56,514 bases of DNA, taken from contig CANPIC010000015.1 in assembly GCA_947574055.1 (NCBI GenBank), positions 1 through 56,514 on the forward strand, written 5' to 3'. Origin of the DNA: an uncultured bacterium (GTDB lineage Bacteria > Bacillota > Clostridia > Lachnospirales > Lachnospiraceae). Position 1 is the first letter of the stretch, and every line of letters begins with the position of its first letter. The notes under the pieces were generated by a model that saw only the letters and a list, made by a program, of their open reading frames with translations, was not told the DNA's origin and searched no databases. Positions 17,201 to 26,696 of the stretch are shown piece after piece. A program made the translations under genes and the position numbers.

Positions 17201-18628
17201 TCAAAATCTGAAATCCCTCCGGCCCTGTTCCATCTGTTCCATGTACTGCGCACACGTTTGTCTGACTACGGGATTGGGAATATTCGCCAGTTCCCTGCGG
17301 ATCAGTTCTTCTCCCTTGCATCTTGTCTCTGCAGATGCATAGTCAATCAGGTATTCTTGCAGCGTCATCAGCGCATTGGGATGGCAGCAGTTGGCAATCT
17401 GGCCGGATTTAAGCAGCGTCATAAAGCGATCACCGGTGCGCCCCTCGCGGTAGCAGGCGGTACAGAAACTGGGTACATGCCCCAGACCGATCAGCCAGTT
17501 TACCACTTCATCCAGAGAGCGCGTGTCACTGATATCAAACTGCGCAGAATTCTCATGCGCCTCTTCCTTTTCCACATAACCGCCCACACTGGTGCGGGAA
17601 CCGCCGCTGATCTGGGATATGCCAAGCTGCAATACCTTTTCCCGGGAAGTTCTGGATTCTCTGGTGGAAATAATCATGCCCGTATAGGGAACGGCAATCC
17701 GGATCAGAGCCACAATCTTCTCAAAAATTTCATCCGATACTGCATTGGCAAAGTCTGCCTTGCTGATGCCATCTGCCGGACAGACCCTGGGGACGCTGAT
17801 GGTATGCGGCCCCACGCCTCTGCAGGCCTCCAGATGCTCCGCATGCATCAAAAGACCGATCAGATCGTAGCGGTACCTTTCCAGACCGAACAATACGCCG
17901 ATGCCCACATCATCGATCCCGCCTTCCATCGCTCTGTCCATAGCCTCTGTGTGATATGCATAATCATGCTTGGGGCCGGTGGGATGGAGTGCTTCATAAG
18001 TCTCTTTATGATAGGTCTCCTGAAACAGGATATAAGTTCCGATACCGGCCTCTTTCAGTTTTCTGTAATCTTCCACCGAAGTGGCCGCAATATTTACATT
18101 GACCCGTCTGATTGCCCCGTTTTTATGATGGATGTCATAAATGGTCCGGATACTCTCCAGAATATAGTCCAGCGGATTATGCACCGGATCTTCTCCTGCC
18201 TCCAGTGCCAGCCTTTTATGCCCCATATCCTGCAGCGCCGTCACTTCCCTGCGTATCTCCTCCTGGGTCAGCTTCTTCCTTCTGATGTGCCCGTTGCCAT
18301 GGTGATAGGGACAATAGGTGCAGCCGTTGACACAATAGTTAGACAGATAAAGAGGCGCAAACATCACGATACGATTCCCATACAGTTTTTGCTTAATCTG
18401 GCGCGCAAGCGCCTTCATCGCCTCATTGGCCTCCGGAATCTCACACTCCAGCAGGACCGCCGCCTCTCTGTGGCTCAGCCCGCGGCAGTCCGCGGCGCGT
18501 TCCAGCAGGCAAAACACCAGTTCCCTGTTTGACTTATTCTCCCTGGCATACGCAATCGTCTCCCGGATTTCTCTGTCATTGATAAATTCCTCCGCCTTTG
18601 AAGACATCTTATCATATCCGTACTCCAC
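17201..18628 (-). CDS. hydG: [FeFe]-hydrogenase maturation radical SAM tyrosine lyase HydG
   Basis: A 475-residue radical SAM enzyme. The SAM-binding cluster motif is CVNGCTYC (residues about 97-104). The C-terminal auxiliary cluster that carries the dangler iron is visible as CTAC near residue 384, with a Cys-Cys pair about 22 residues later. HydG cleaves tyrosine to give CO, cyanide and p-cresol for the H-cluster. Similarity to ThiH is expected, but the auxiliary CX2CX22C motif sets it apart. It starts 6 bases after hydE and is followed by hydF after 11 bases, so the three maturases are co-transcribed. Confidence 0.95.
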   Translation of the reverse strand: MEYGYDKMSSKAEEFINDREIRETIAYARENKSNRELVFCLLERAADCRGLSHREAAVLLECEIPEANEAMKALARQIKQKLYGNRIVMFAPLYLSNYCVNGCTYCPYHHGNGHIRRKKLTQEEIRREVTALQDMGHKRLALEAGEDPVHNPLDYILESIRTIYDIHHKNGAIRRVNVNIAATSVEDYRKLKEAGIGTYILFQETYHKETYEALHPTGPKHDYAYHTEAMDRAMEGGIDDVGIGVLFGLERYRYDLIGLLMHAEHLEACRGVGPHTISVPRVCPADGISKADFANAVSDEIFEKIVALIRIAVPYTGMIISTRESRTSREKVLQLGISQISGGSRTSVGGYVEKEEAHENSAQFDISDTRSLDEVVNWLIGLGHVPSFCTACYREGRTGDRFMTLLKSGQIANCCHPNALMTLQEYLIDYASAETRCKGEELIRRELANIPNPVVRQTCAQYMEQMEQGRRDFRF

Positions 18629-18634
18629 GTCCTG

Positions 18635-19684
18635 TTACCTCGCTTCCCAGTCTCCCCTGACAGAGACTATTTCATAGCCGATCTTTTTCATACCTTCCCG
18701 CAGTTTTTCAAGACCTTCCGCAGCTTCCTCCCCTGTATGCTTTTTGTTGTCATACAGGCTGTATTTATCTCTGACGCTGATCGGAGATAAGTTTGGCATG
18801 ACCACATTGGCACCTGCCAGTATGCCCTGCTGTCTGCCGTCCTCCTGCAGCGTAGCCAGCGCGGTAGTGGCCGGCAGCAGCACCTGTTTCTCCATGATCC
18901 GCAGCAGGCTCAGCAAAAACAGCGTCAGCTGCAGGCTGCCCGCTGCCTTTTCCCCCAGCGGGGTATCCCTGTGCGGGAGAAAGGGACCGATGCCGATCAT
19001 ATGGGGACGCAGCCGGTGAATAAAAGCCATGTCCGCCGCCAGTGTCTCTGCCGTCTGTCCCGGAGAACCCACCATAAAACCGCATCCCGTCTGATAACCG
19101 ATATCCCGCAACTGCTGCAGGCATCTCTTACGATGCGCCAGTGACATCTCCTGCGGATGCAGCATGGCATAATGCGCTTCATCCGCAGTCTCATGACGCA
19201 GCAGATAGCGGTCTGCCCCTGCCTCATACAGTCTGCGGTATGACCGCTCCTCCCGCTCTCCCAGAGAAAGCGTCAGGGCACAATCCGGATAGGCAGACTT
19301 GATCCGCCTGACCATATGCGACAGGCGGTCATCTGTATCATAAACATCCTCACCGCCCTGCAGGACAAAGGTGCGAAATCCCAGATCGTACCCCTTCCGG
19401 CAGCAGTCCAGCACCTCTTCCTCCGTCAGCCGGTAACGCCTGGCTTTTGCATTGTCCCGGCGCAGCCCACAGTACAGACAATTATTTCTGCAATAGGACG
19501 TATATTCAATCAGCCCTCTGATATAAATCCGCTTCCCGAAATACTGCCTGGCAACCTCTCTTGCCCTTTCGGCAGCATACCTGCGATCCGCTTCCCCGAA
19601 ATCCGAAAGCAGAAAAATCCACTCATCTCTCTCCAGGTACCCTGTGCGCTCCAGGGTATCTATCCGCGTCCTGTGTTTTATCAT
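18635..19684 (-). CDS. hydE: [FeFe]-hydrogenase maturation radical SAM protein HydE
   Basis: 349 residues from the ATG at 19684, which has GGAGG 10 bases upstream; a longer TTG-initiated reading from 19711 is less likely. The radical SAM motif CRNNCLYC is at about residues 62-69, followed by GLRRDN typical of HydE. Later motifs include LQGGED and GFMVGSPGQT. HydE acts in building the bridging dithiomethylamine of the diiron site, now thought to work on an iron-cysteine intermediate made by HydG. It lies 55 bases downstream of the hydrogenase-like transducer gene, with no terminator seen between, so they probably share a transcript. Confidence 0.94.
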   Translation of the reverse strand: MIKHRTRIDTLERTGYLERDEWIFLLSDFGEADRRYAAERAREVARQYFGKRIYIRGLIEYTSYCRNNCLYCGLRRDNAKARRYRLTEEEVLDCCRKGYDLGFRTFVLQGGEDVYDTDDRLSHMVRRIKSAYPDCALTLSLGEREERSYRRLYEAGADRYLLRHETADEAHYAMLHPQEMSLAHRKRCLQQLRDIGYQTGCGFMVGSPGQTAETLAADMAFIHRLRPHMIGIGPFLPHRDTPLGEKAAGSLQLTLFLLSLLRIMEKQVLLPATTALATLQEDGRQQGILAGANVVMPNLSPISVRDKYSLYDNKKHTGEEAAEGLEKLREGMKKIGYEIVSVRGDWEAR

Positions 19685-19739
19685 GGTCTGCCAGCCTCCG
19701 CGCAGTGACAAAGTACGCCGTCATCAACAGGCGCTTTAC

Positions 19740-21671
19740 TCAGACCAGCCGGCCCATGTTTTCCTGCAGATCGGTAGCGATCACGGAAATCATATCGTTT
19801 TGCGCGGAAATCTCCTGCGCTGTCGCCGCTATGGTCATGATCTTCTCATTAAACTCTCTCACAGTCTTCACGATCCGGTTGATATCCTCAATACACTGAT
19901 TGATTGCCGGAATCAGTTCATTGCCATTGGCCGTGTTGCGCTCGATCAGCTGTTTGGTGTTGTCCGAAAGCGTCCTTACCTCTTCCGCAATCACGGCAAA
20001 GCCCCGTCCCGCCTCTCCTGCACGGGCAGCCTCTATGGAAGCGTTCAGTGCCAGCAGATTGGTCTGGGAAGACACCTCTATGATCTCTTCGTTGCTTTCT
20101 TTATATTCATCCAGGAACTGAGACACTTTGCCGATCTCTTCCTTCACCGCCTGACAGACATTGTTCAGACCACTCACTGCCGTCGCCATGGCCGTAGCCT
20201 CATTTGCCGACTGCTGATTACCGGAGGCAAGATCCGAAAGTGACATCTGCATCTGCCTGAACTGTTCCAGAATATTTTTCAGTTCCTTATCCTTGCGCTG
20301 CTGTTCCTTTTTTTCTTCTTCGTTTTTCTGCAGGATGACTTCCTTCTCCTGCTGCACCACATCTTTTATGTAATGGATACAATTTTCCTTGACATTGACC
20401 CCATTGTAAATGGCAATCACCATTTCCTCACAGGTGGCATACCCACAGGCAGAACAGTTCATAGTCCGCTGAACCTCTGTACTCTTATTCATGGACAGAA
20501 AAATCCGGTTTATTTCCGCTTCGGAAGGCTTCCTGAGACTTAAGTGTCTGTCCGTGTAGGAACGCATAAAATCTTCCAGCCTCAGATCGCGGAACTGCGC
20601 ATAAAAATTAGCCAGCCGTTCCTGCGGCGAAAGATCCCTGGCCCAGGGACTGTGTTCTTTTTTCTTCAGGCCTTTCACCCGCCGGTCACTCTTATAGGCG
20701 TTGCGCAGTCTGTTGACTTCAAAGAGTACATCTTCCGTTCCCCTCAAAGGCTCTGTGCCCGTACCGTAGATACAGCCCTTTTCACAGTTCAGGGCATCCA
20801 CCATAAAAGGCAGACGCTTTCCGCCTTGCACCCGTTCCAGATAGGTGTGAAGAAATTCATAGGCACGCTTCTCTCCCTCCACCTGTCGGATCATATTTTC
20901 TTTGCCAAGAAAATGTTCGACGTTTTCCCTGAGACCACCCGGCGTGGGGTAGATGGAACCAAATCCATATTCGATCTCATCTCCTGCCTCTGCACAAGAC
21001 TCATATTCTCTGCCGATCACTTTCATCATATGATCATAGGTCACATTATATTTGACATAACCATAAGTATTGGGATCCATGATCTCTGTTTTCTTCGCGA
21101 TACAGGGACTTAAAAAAGCCAATTCATCATTCAGCTTCAGATATTTCCTGATGTAAATGGCCATACACATCATCGGGCTGTGCACCGGAACCAGTTTGGG
21201 TATCAGCTCGGGTATATACTTCTCAACATAGCTTACAATCGCAGGACAGGGCTGCGAAATCCCACCGGTAAAATTATGTTCCGTAATATAACGCAGATAT
21301 CCCCAGGTCGTAATATCAGCACCGAAACTGACACTGTAAATATGGTTGATACCTTTCTTTTTCAGGTAACCGAGCACCCGCCCGTATTCTCTGGGATAAT
21401 TAGCCAGAAATGCCGGTGCCACAATCACAGATATCCGCTTTCCCTGTGCCAGCGCCCCAAAAAACTCGTTTGTATCATCTATATACTCTCTTGCCTTATG
21501 TCCACAGGAGTCAAAACAACTGCCACACTGTACACACGCTTCCTGATCCACTTCAATCCTGGACATCTCGCCGTCCATCGCCGCTCTGTTCGCCAAAATG
21601 GCCGGACAGGCAGAAATACATTTGTTGCATCCCACACAGTTCTCATTCGTAAAAATAATCGACTGTTCCAT
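19740..21671 (-). CDS. Soluble [FeFe]-hydrogenase-like methyl-accepting transducer (putative H2 sensor)
   Basis: 643 residues from the ATG at 21671 (GGGGGAG 4 bases upstream). Order: two ferredoxin-type 4Fe-4S sites (Cys12/15/18/22 and Cys46/49/52/56); an H-cluster domain with all four cubane ligands, Cys142 (SQPCPAI), Cys190 (LSPCIAKK), Cys296 and Cys300 (NCEKGC); an additional CX2C iron-sulfur module near residues 405-435; a coiled coil; and a methyl-accepting chemotaxis signalling domain with the hairpin tip [29 protein letters not shown]. There is no membrane segment. The Cys that shuttles protons in catalytic hydrogenases (TSCCP) is replaced by Pro141, so fast catalysis is unlikely. This matches what I recall as group C (chemotaxis-linked) [FeFe] hydrogenases, suspected to sense H2. 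It heads the hydE-hydG-hydF operon. Confidence 0.92.
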   Translation of the reverse strand: MEQSIIFTNENCVGCNKCISACPAILANRAAMDGEMSRIEVDQEACVQCGSCFDSCGHKAREYIDDTNEFFGALAQGKRISVIVAPAFLANYPREYGRVLGYLKKKGINHIYSVSFGADITTWGYLRYITEHNFTGGISQPCPAIVSYVEKYIPELIPKLVPVHSPMMCMAIYIRKYLKLNDELAFLSPCIAKKTEIMDPNTYGYVKYNVTYDHMMKVIGREYESCAEAGDEIEYGFGSIYPTPGGLRENVEHFLGKENMIRQVEGEKRAYEFLHTYLERVQGGKRLPFMVDALNCEKGCIYGTGTEPLRGTEDVLFEVNRLRNAYKSDRRVKGLKKKEHSPWARDLSPQERLANFYAQFRDLRLEDFMRSYTDRHLSLRKPSEAEINRIFLSMNKSTEVQRTMNCSACGYATCEEMVIAIYNGVNVKENCIHYIKDVVQQEKEVILQKNEEEKKEQQRKDKELKNILEQFRQMQMSLSDLASGNQQSANEATAMATAVSGLNNVCQAVKEEIGKVSQFLDEYKESNEEIIEVSSQTNLLALNASIEAARAGEAGRGFAVIAEEVRTLSDNTKQLIERNTANGNELIPAINQCIEDINRIVKTVREFNEKIMTIAATAQEISAQNDMISVIATDLQENMGRLV

Positions 21672-21725
21672 TGTCTCCCCCTTTTCATCTGTATTCTTAT
21701 GCCTGAATATTCCGTACCATTTCTT

Positions 21726-21754
21726 ATTATACTTTACAAACGACAAAATGAAAA
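21726..21754 (-). promoter_or_regulatory. Predicted promoter of the hydrogenase sensor-maturation operon
   Basis: Minus-strand TTTTCA, 17-base spacer, TATAAT, with the start codon about 54 bases downstream of the -10. The -35 overlaps the right arm of an inverted repeat by two bases. Confidence 0.6.
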
Positions 21755-21786
21755 GGATTCTTATGAAATTTCCCATAAGAATCCTT
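21753..21786. repeat. Perfect inverted repeat abutting the promoter of the H2-sensor operon
   Basis: AAGGATTCTTATG, 8-base spacer, CATAAGAATCCTT: two 13-base arms without a mismatch. It lies directly upstream of the predicted -35. The position fits a regulator-binding site. A terminator for the upstream gene is possible, but the T tail on the minus strand is poor and the arm is AT-rich. Confidence 0.85.
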
Positions 21787-21931
21787 CTATTGCGATATCA
21801 TGCAACAAGTACATAACACGATTTACACTGTAATAATGATCCATTCATAAAGTACCGACTGTCATCTTCTGAGCAAAACAGCCCGCAACCGGCACCTTTT
21901 ATCCACAACAGTCTGTACCGGCCTGTTACTC

Positions 21932-22195
21932 TTATCCCTGATATTCCTGGCCTTCCTGATATTCCTGACCTTCCTGATTCTGCAGATATCCCTTAATCAC
22001 GTCCGCTGCGTCCGCTGCGCTCATATTTGCCTCTGCCAGTACTTCATGCAGCATCTTTAAATCCACATCACGCTTCTCTTTATACAGTTCATCCAGTTCG
22101 CGCTGCTCAGATTTAAGTCTGGCTTTTAAGGAATCGATCACTTCTTCTTTTTCGGCGATCTTTACCTCAATCGTTTTCCGTTGTCCTCTTGCCAT
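21932..22195 (-). CDS. Small charged coiled-coil protein with Gln/Glu-rich repeat tail
   Basis: 87 residues; AGGAGG lies 8 bases before the ATG. Residues 1-47 are a highly charged amphipathic helix or coiled coil; residues 48-70 look helical and compact (LHEVLAEANMSAADAADVIKGYL); residues 71-87 repeat QEGQEY, encoded by an 18-bp near-perfect tandem duplication. I do not recognise the family. There are no Cys residues and no membrane segment. A promoter is predicted just upstream, so it is probably a single-gene transcript. A nucleoid- or scaffold-type role would fit the shape but is speculation. Confidence 0.8.
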   Translation of the reverse strand: MARGQRKTIEVKIAEKEEVIDSLKARLKSEQRELDELYKEKRDVDLKMLHEVLAEANMSAADAADVIKGYLQNQEGQEYQEGQEYQG

Positions 22196-22223
22196 GTTTT
22201 GTCCCTCCTGAAAATTATAAATC

Positions 22224-22253
22224 AGTATATACTTAGTTATATTATATGGACAA
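22224..22253 (-). promoter_or_regulatory. Predicted promoter of the small coiled-coil gene
   Basis: Minus-strand TTGTCC, 18-base spacer, TATACT, about 30 bases upstream of the ATG at 22195. Confidence 0.6.
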
Positions 22254-22360
22254 CCTTACCATTATATTCCTTTTTTGGCAAGTATTTTTTTCTTTCTTTT
22301 GCAGAAAATGCTTTTCATCTGTATAAAATGAAGAGCCATTATAAAAATTAACTCTGCATG

Positions 22361-23386
22361 TTAAATCAAAGGCGCCCATATGGGACTGGATGCACCAAGG
22401 ACGTTGATCAGAAATGTAATAACGGAAACAATCCATTCAAATGTATTGCGGGATATTCGGTCCTGACATACTCTTTCAATCTGCGCACAAACTCTTTCCA
22501 CCCCTTCTTCGTTGCCGGCCTCTTCCGCCCTGTATAACAATTCCTGCAGGGAACGCAAAGAGCTCATTTTCCATTTGGTATGAATTCTGCGCAAATACGT
22601 TTTCAGCACAAATGAAATTCCCACCCAGCTCAGCAGACCAAATCCGCCCAGAAAAGAAGCAGTGTAGCCAAACATAAAAGGATCAAGACCTGCGCCGCTC
22701 CTTGGCATATACAAATACAGAAGTATCAAATAAAACACTGTACACAAAGACGAATCCAGAAGGAAAAACATATAGATCGTATTGGCCGCCTTTTCCAGCG
22801 CCTGAAATCCATAGGTAGCCGAAGGCTGTATCCTGTTATATCTCAGTTCCAGCTTCTCCGTACGCATGATAAAATAGACAAGTGCCACACAATTATAATA
22901 ACTGGAAAAGTTCAGTATAATGGGAATCACCATCAGACAACCATAAGCATAACCTGCCTTGCCAGGCGGCACCAGACCCATCCGGAACAAAAAAATAACC
23001 AAAAACGTGCAACCTGCAGTCCATAAAAAAAAGAAAACCATCTTTACCGCTGATGAGGCACTTTGCGGCGTAATCATAAACTGCCGGGTCCAGACAATAT
23101 AGGAATCATACAGCTTCCCATATTCCGCATTCCCGTCAAATGCCTCTTTTAATTCACTCACATTACTGCAAAATACCGGCGCAAAATAAAGCCAGATATA
23201 GGCAATCAGCACCAACCCCAGCGGTGATAAATAATAACAAAAATAACCAAACTTAACGCCCACACTCCCCTGTGGAACGGTTTCCCATATATAATATAAA
23301 AACAAAATCCCAGGTATAACCAGAAAGATATAAAACGCAAAGTTCTTCCGGTTGACACTGGTTGCTATGTACTTCATAATTTCCAT
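22361..23386 (-). CDS. Polytopic membrane protein of unknown function
   Basis: 341 residues from the ATG at 23386, chosen because GGAG lies 8 bases upstream. Hydrophobic segments are visible at about residues 17-35, 50-70, 115-135, 145-165, 210-235, 245-270 and at the C-terminus (about 318-338). Between the sixth segment and the last is a charged, probably cytoplasmic helix with a possible coiled coil (residues 270-310). I see no catalytic motif, ABC or transporter signature. It lies just after the ssrA terminator and has no clear partner gene. Confidence 0.8.
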   Translation of the reverse strand: MEIMKYIATSVNRKNFAFYIFLVIPGILFLYYIWETVPQGSVGVKFGYFCYYLSPLGLVLIAYIWLYFAPVFCSNVSELKEAFDGNAEYGKLYDSYIVWTRQFMITPQSASSAVKMVFFFLWTAGCTFLVIFLFRMGLVPPGKAGYAYGCLMVIPIILNFSSYYNCVALVYFIMRTEKLELRYNRIQPSATYGFQALEKAANTIYMFFLLDSSLCTVFYLILLYLYMPRSGAGLDPFMFGYTASFLGGFGLLSWVGISFVLKTYLRRIHTKWKMSSLRSLQELLYRAEEAGNEEGVERVCAQIERVCQDRISRNTFEWIVSVITFLINVLGASSPIWAPLI

Positions 23387-23409
23387 TTCGTACACTCCTT
23401 TATACAAAC

Positions 23410-23441
23410 AAAAGCGCCGGAACAGATTCCTGACGCTTTTA
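23410..23441 (-). terminator. Intrinsic terminator after ssrA and its repeat trailer
   Basis: Minus-strand AAAAGCG...CGCTTTT with an inner AGGAA/TTCC stem, loop TCTG, followed by TTTTGTTTG. It separates the ssrA region from the membrane-protein gene that starts at 23386. Confidence 0.75.
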
Positions 23442-23466
23442 TCTTATTTTTCTTTTGTTCTTACAC

Positions 23467-23591
23467 TCCTCCCGCTGCGCGGGTCCCTCCTTACCTCGGG
23501 TAGGTGATAAGGAATCCTCCCGCTGCGCGGGTCCCTCCTTACCTCGGGTAGGTGATAAGGAATCCTCCCGCTACGCGGGTCCCTCCTTACC
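23467..23591. repeat. 48-bp tandem repeat, 2.6 copies, each internally palindromic
   Basis: Two identical 48-base units (23467-23514 and 23515-23562) and a third, partial copy of 29 bases with one substitution. Each unit has CCCGC-TGC-GCGGG at its centre, and the flanks (CCTTA and TAAGG) can pair around it. The array starts 9 bases beyond the 3' end of the mature tmRNA and would be in its precursor trailer. An open frame through it is incidental. Confidence 0.9.
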
Positions 23592-23599
23592 ACAATACA

Positions 23600-23935
23600 T
23601 GGAGTAGATGGGAGTCGAACCCATGTCCAAAAGTCTATTCCCTGTCCTTCTACTATCATAGTCAGTTATTTACATTCCCTTCGGTATCCGAAAGCTGACA
23701 TCCTGATACCGTCAGTAGCTTCATCATACGCCCGTATACGCAAAGCTTGATATACGTCGTTTCCTACATAGTCGGTGCCTGAATCTTAAAGTGTAGGTGC
23801 CCTAAGTCAGACAGCTGCCATTAGGCAGCGTAAGCTAAATTGTCGTTAGCGTTTATATTTAGGTTTGTGATTTGACGCATCACCTGCGGATAGCTTCTCC
23901 AGCTGCAAAACCCCTGTCGAAACCTTTACTACCCC
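23600..23935 (-). ncRNA. ssrA: Transfer-messenger RNA (tmRNA)
   Basis: A 336-nt RNA that rescues stalled ribosomes with SmpB. The 5' end GGGGTAG pairs with CTACTCC at the 3' end to form the seven-pair acceptor stem. The T-arm reads GGGTTCGACTCCC, and the 5' part has the usual GTTTCGACAGGGG. The tag frame is at 23821-23850: GCT AAC GAC AAT TTA GCT TAC GCT GCC TAA, giving ANDNLAYAA, a form typical of Clostridia; with the alanine carried by the tmRNA the added tag is AANDNLAYAA. CCA is not encoded; the base after the discriminator A is T. A consensus promoter lies upstream, and smpB is the next gene. Confidence 0.97.
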
Positions 23936-23954
23936 GGACTTTTTTCCTGTCTCT

Positions 23955-23983
23955 ATTATATGCAAAACTACCTCTGTGGTCAA
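23955..23983 (-). promoter_or_regulatory. Consensus promoter of ssrA
   Basis: Minus-strand TTGACC, 17-base spacer, TATAAT, with the tmRNA 5' end about 20 bases downstream of the -10. It starts directly after the smpB stop codon. Confidence 0.85.
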
Positions 23984-24448
23984 CTATAAATTACGGATTT
24001 TAAATTCTTTTTCCGCTTCTCTGCGCTGATCTTTTTTAGCAATGTCCTGCCGCTTGTCATAGAGTTTTTTCCCCTTGGCCAGCCCGATCTCTATCTTGGC
24101 CAGTCCGTCTTTGAAATAAACCTGCAGCGGCACAAGTGTGTAGCCTTTTTCTGCAATTCTGCCCTCCAGTCTGCGTATCTCCTGACGATGCAGTAACAAC
24201 TTTCTGACACGCAGCGGATCTTTGTTAAAGATATTGCCTTTTTCATAAGGGCTGATATGCATCCCATAGACAAAAACCTCTCCCTTTTCAATCCGCACAA
24301 AGGCTTCTTTCACCGAGCATTTTCCCATGCGCAGAGATTTCACTTCCGTGCCGTGCAGTTCCAGACCGGCTTCGTACTTCTCCTCGATAAAATAATCATG
24401 ATATGCTTTTTTATTGTTGGCTACCAGTTTAAACCCTTCCTTTGCCAT
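23984..24448 (-). CDS. smpB: SsrA-binding protein SmpB
   Basis: A 154-residue RNA-binding protein that carries tmRNA into the stalled ribosome. It shows the conserved blocks [27 protein letters not shown] (oligonucleotide-binding fold), [12 protein letters not shown], and the basic C-terminal tail with [14 protein letters not shown]. Length and order are normal. GGGAGG lies about 11 bases before the ATG. It is downstream of rnr and immediately upstream of ssrA, the standard arrangement in Firmicutes. Confidence 0.97.
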   Translation of the reverse strand: MAKEGFKLVANNKKAYHDYFIEEKYEAGLELHGTEVKSLRMGKCSVKEAFVRIEKGEVFVYGMHISPYEKGNIFNKDPLRVRKLLLHRQEIRRLEGRIAEKGYTLVPLQVYFKDGLAKIEIGLAKGKKLYDKRQDIAKKDQRREAEKEFKIRNL

Positions 24449-24467
24449 CTTCCATGCCTCCCCTGTA

Positions 24468-26642
24468 TCACTGCAGTTCTCTCAGACTGCTCTCTTCCCC
24501 TGTCTCCTCATACGGAATACAGAAATCTATGGTGCGGCGCATCCGGTCTGTCTCCTTTACCTGTACCCGCTGCCGCTGCCCCAGTCTGTAGCGCTTTCCG
24601 GTTTTCTCTCCCACCATTTCATAACTCTCTTCTTCATAATAAAAGAAATCGCCCGGCAGGTCACTCACTCTTATCATTCCTTCGATAGTATTTTCCAGCT
24701 CCACATACATCCCCCAGGCCGTAATTCCGCAAACCACACCTTCAAAGATTTCTCCGACTCTTGCTTCCATATATTGTACCTTTTTCAGTTTTTCCGTCTC
24801 ACGCTCCGCCTCGTCGGCCCGGCGCTCCATACGGGAAGCATGCGCGGCCACCTGCGGCAAAATTGCTTCATAATGACCGATCCGCGTTTCCCCGAGTCTG
24901 CCCCGGAGCTGTTCTTTGATAATCCGGTGAATCTGCAGATCCGGATACCTGCGTATAGGGGAAGTAAAGTGGCAATAGTGGGGACTGGCCAGCCCGAAAT
25001 GCCCTGTATTTTCTGTGGTATACCTGGCCTGCTTCATACTGCGCAGCGCCAGACGGCTGATCAGTGCCTCCTCGGGTGTATCCTCGATCCTGCAAAGCAG
25101 CTTCTGCAGTTCTTTGGGATGCAATTCATCCCGGTTCAGTTTCATGGAGTAACCAAAATTGTGAATGAACGCGGTCAGTTTTTCTATTTTTTCCGGATCA
25201 GGATTGTCATGTGTCCGGTAGACAAAAGGCAGTTCCTGCCAGTGAAAATGCTGGGCTACTGTCTCATTGGCGATCAACATAAAATCTTCGATCAGTTTTG
25301 TGGCCGTATTTCGTTCATAAGGGCGTATTTCCACCGGTTCTCCCTGCGGTGAAAGGATGATCTTTGTCTCCGGAAAGTCAAAATCAATAGAGCCTCTCTG
25401 TTTCCTTTTGTCCCTGAGAATGGCCGCAAGCTGCGCCATCCGTTCAAACATGGGCACCAGTTCCCGGTATGTCTCACAAAGGGCGGGATCTTTCTCCTCC
25501 AGTATCTTCCTTACATCAGTATAGCTCATACGCCGGTTCACATGAATAACGGTTTCCGCCAGCCGATAATCCAGCATCTGGCCGTTTTGATCAATCTTCA
25601 TCATACAACTCAGAGCCAGTCTGTCTTCCCCTTCATTCAGAGAACAGATGCCATTGGAAAGCGCATGCGGAAGCATGGGAATCACCCGGTCCACCAGATA
25701 GACGCTCGTCCCCCGTTTGGCTGCCTCCCGGTCCAGCGCGGAATTTTCCTGCACGTAATTGGTCACATCTGCAATGTGCACACCCAGACAGTAAACTTCT
25801 CCTTCCATGGAAAGGCTGACCGCATCGTCCAGATCCTTCGCATCTTCTCCGTCAATTGTCACCATATCCACATCCCGCAGATCCGTGCGCCCCGCCAGAT
25901 CGGCCTCCGATACCGGACGACTGACACGCCCCGCCTGGCTGAGCACCCGTTCCGGAAATTCTAGCGGCAGATCATAGCCTTTCACAATGGACAAAATATC
26001 CACCCCGGGGTCATTGACATGCCCCAGTATCTCCGTCACATTGCCTTCCGGACTCTTACCCTCTCCGCCATAGTCCGTGATCTCCGCCACCACCTTATGC
26101 CCGTTCACCGCGCCCATGGAACGTTCCGATGCAATAAATATATCTGTGGCAATGCGGGTATCATCCGGCAGCACAAAACCGAACGAACCATGATTTTGAT
26201 AGGTTCCCACAACCCGGCTCATATTTCGTTCCAGTACCCTGACCACTTCCGCTTCCTGCCGCCGTCCGGGGCTGCCGCCCTGCAAAAGTCGTACCTGTAC
26301 CGTGTCTCCCGGAAAAGCACCATTTACACCGGACTGCGGAATAAACAGATCCTGTGCCAGTCCTTCCACTTCCACAAAGCCAAACCCCTTCTGATTCCCG
26401 ATAAAGATGCCGCTCATGAACTTTTCTTCCGGCTTTCTGTAGCGCCCTCTTTTGGTCACTTCCGCTTTTGCTTCTCTCACCAGTTCATCCAGGACTTCCT
26501 TCAGTTCTTCCCTGTCCGCTTTTTCCACCTGCAAAAAAACGGCCAGTTCCTTTTCCTTCATCGGCACATAAAGCGGGTCATGCAATAATTCGCAGATCAT
26601 TTTCTTTCTGCTTTCTTTTCTGTTTTCTCTTCTATCTCTCAT
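24468..26642 (-). CDS. rnr: Ribonuclease R
   Basis: 724 residues from the ATG at 26642 (GAGG 7 bases upstream). It has an N-terminal helix-turn-helix-like region (residues 10-75), a cold-shock domain pair (about 80-220), the RNB catalytic domain with the metal-binding cluster [13 protein letters not shown] near residues 270-285, and a C-terminal S1 domain ([20 protein letters not shown], about 625-710). RNase R is a 3'-to-5' processive exonuclease that degrades structured RNA and the messages released by tmRNA, matching its position beside smpB and ssrA. It is separated from secG by an intrinsic terminator. Confidence 0.96.
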   Translation of the reverse strand: MRDRRENRKESRKKMICELLHDPLYVPMKEKELAVFLQVEKADREELKEVLDELVREAKAEVTKRGRYRKPEEKFMSGIFIGNQKGFGFVEVEGLAQDLFIPQSGVNGAFPGDTVQVRLLQGGSPGRRQEAEVVRVLERNMSRVVGTYQNHGSFGFVLPDDTRIATDIFIASERSMGAVNGHKVVAEITDYGGEGKSPEGNVTEILGHVNDPGVDILSIVKGYDLPLEFPERVLSQAGRVSRPVSEADLAGRTDLRDVDMVTIDGEDAKDLDDAVSLSMEGEVYCLGVHIADVTNYVQENSALDREAAKRGTSVYLVDRVIPMLPHALSNGICSLNEGEDRLALSCMMKIDQNGQMLDYRLAETVIHVNRRMSYTDVRKILEEKDPALCETYRELVPMFERMAQLAAILRDKRKQRGSIDFDFPETKIILSPQGEPVEIRPYERNTATKLIEDFMLIANETVAQHFHWQELPFVYRTHDNPDPEKIEKLTAFIHNFGYSMKLNRDELHPKELQKLLCRIEDTPEEALISRLALRSMKQARYTTENTGHFGLASPHYCHFTSPIRRYPDLQIHRIIKEQLRGRLGETRIGHYEAILPQVAAHASRMERRADEAERETEKLKKVQYMEARVGEIFEGVVCGITAWGMYVELENTIEGMIRVSDLPGDFFYYEEESYEMVGEKTGKRYRLGQRQRVQVKETDRMRRTIDFCIPYEETGEESSLRELQ

Positions 26643-26696
26643 ATGATATCCTCTCAATCAATATCGCACAAAAAGTCACAAAAAACCTCCTATACG

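Noticed and set aside
17190..17321. A longer hydF frame that overlaps the end of hydG.
   Set aside because: The added 44 residues have no similarity to HydF and the ATG at 17189 starts the family N-terminus.
17108..18532. A 474-codon plus-strand frame opposite hydG.
   Set aside because: hydG on the minus strand has its motifs and normal length; the other frame is a shadow.
19685..19711. A longer hydE start at 19711.
   Set aside because: It starts at TTG and puts the GGAGG ribosome site inside the frame; the ATG at 19684 is better.
23444..23659. A frame through the 48-bp repeat and the 3' end of tmRNA.
   Set aside because: It reads through RNA gene and repeat; the repeated peptide is a product of the DNA repeat and has no ribosome site.
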